In this document: in pieces, positions 63,849 through 64,000 of the stretch
Layout of the letters: every line of letters begins with the position of its first letter
How positions within the stretch are numbered: position 1 is the stretch's first letter
The notes under the pieces: generated by a model
What the model was told of the DNA's origin: nothing
Database searches by the model: none
Seen by the model: only the letters and a program-made list of their open reading frames with translations
Made by a program: the position numbers and the translations under genes
From: an uncultured Bacteroidota bacterium
GTDB lineage: Bacteria; Bacteroidota; Bacteroidia; NS11-12g; UBA9320
DNA length: 64,000 bases
Reading direction: 5' to 3'
Assembly: GCA_937124965.1 (NCBI GenBank)
Contig: CAKZLB010000045.1
Coordinates: 1 to 64,000, forward strand

Positions 63849-64000
63849 GTGACAAATCAACTATGGTTTGGAAATGACGCGTATTCGTACCTTCGTCTCG
63901 TGAATAAGGTACAATTATGGCTCGGGCGTTTATTATCTTTAGCAGCAACTGCAATTGCAGTTTTGTATTTTGTTCCCATTTTTATTGAACTAAGTAAGCA
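63849..64000 (+). CDS. N-terminal part of an unknown membrane-associated protein (partial)
   Basis: An open frame from GTG 63849 to the window edge gives about 50 residues: MTNQLWFGNDAYSYLRLVNK followed by a hydrophobic helix (LGRLLSLAATAIAVLYFVPIF). It is divergent from the giant adhesin, 50 bases away. The single membrane helix near the N-terminus is the only feature; no family can be assigned. A start at a later codon is possible. Confidence 0.45.
   Translation, partial: MTNQLWFGNDAYSYLRLVNKVQLWLGRLLSLAATAIAVLYFVPIFIELSK

Noticed and set aside
63799-63954. Upstream extension of the giant adhesin
   Set aside because: The 52 added residues are not signal-like, push the real signal peptide inward, and overlap the divergent partial gene at 63849.
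1-64000. Mobile element, prophage or defence island
   Set aside because: No transposase, integrase, inverted terminal repeats with target duplications, restriction genes or tRNA attachment sites were seen in any frame.

Overview
The window looks like chromosome from a low-GC Bacteroidota bacterium, most likely Flavobacteriales. The grounds are: T9SS C-terminal sorting domains of types A and B, a PorU2-like C25 sortase and a PorE-like OmpA lipoprotein; families largely confined to this phylum (DUF4837, DUF3127, DUF2279, long NusB); and the Bacteroidota promoter element TAnnTTTG in front of many genes. I see no tRNA, rRNA, CRISPR array, transposase, integrase or phage gene.

Layout. 1-7.5 kb: the end of an unknown gene, a terminator, a small T9SS cargo gene, then minus-strand tex, a PIN-PhoH gene and an mltD-like/DUF4837/purN operon. 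7.6-11.8 kb (plus): an alanine-dehydrogenase-like gene, then nusB/DUF1573/yajC/coaE/phosphoribosyltransferase. 11.8-14.7 kb (minus): DUF3127, phosphoesterase and a PorE-like protein. 14.9-18.5 kb (plus): a membrane-SRPBCC protein, a small unknown and a BNR propeller. 18.5-25.1 kb (minus): glutaryl-CoA-dehydrogenase-like gene, then an envelope operon (unknown secreted protein, phosphohexomutase, DUF2279, TPR/PD40/SPOR protein). 25.2-28.1 kb: folB and a T9SS BNR protein. 28.1-36.0 kb: a surface-glycan cluster with four glycosyltransferases, two SDR epimerases and a GT-C-like membrane protein. 36-41 kb: the PorU2-like sortase. 41.1-47.3 kb: scoA, scoB, mdh, glf and a DMT transporter on plus, with a DUF3431 gene and a methyltransferase gene on minus in the gaps. 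47.3-48.9 kb: hydrolase and beta-barrel. 49-53.1 kb: TPR lipoprotein, thrS, infC, rpmI, rplT. 53.2-56.1 kb: hmgA, a small secreted protein and a hydrolase. 56.2-63.8 kb: a giant type B T9SS adhesin with nine PKD repeats. The window ends in a partial plus-strand gene.

How the parts fit. Housekeeping blocks (translation, folate, purine, CoA and central metabolism) alternate with an envelope theme: T9SS parts (PorE-like, PorU2-like), four or five candidate cargo proteins, and sugar genes that could build a surface polysaccharide. Sortases of the PorU type attach cargo to lipopolysaccharide in Porphyromonas, so a link between the glycan cluster and the neighbouring sortase is possible but is inference.

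Most unusual signals: three intergenic arrays of degenerate 7-bp tandem repeats; extreme compaction of convergent gene ends; a scoA/scoB pair separated by an opposite-strand gene; a PorE-like architecture ending in SPOR instead of OmpA; and active-site substitutions in the alanine-dehydrogenase-like protein (His to Gln) and in one epimerase (Tyr to Phe). I found no obviously new multi-gene system.
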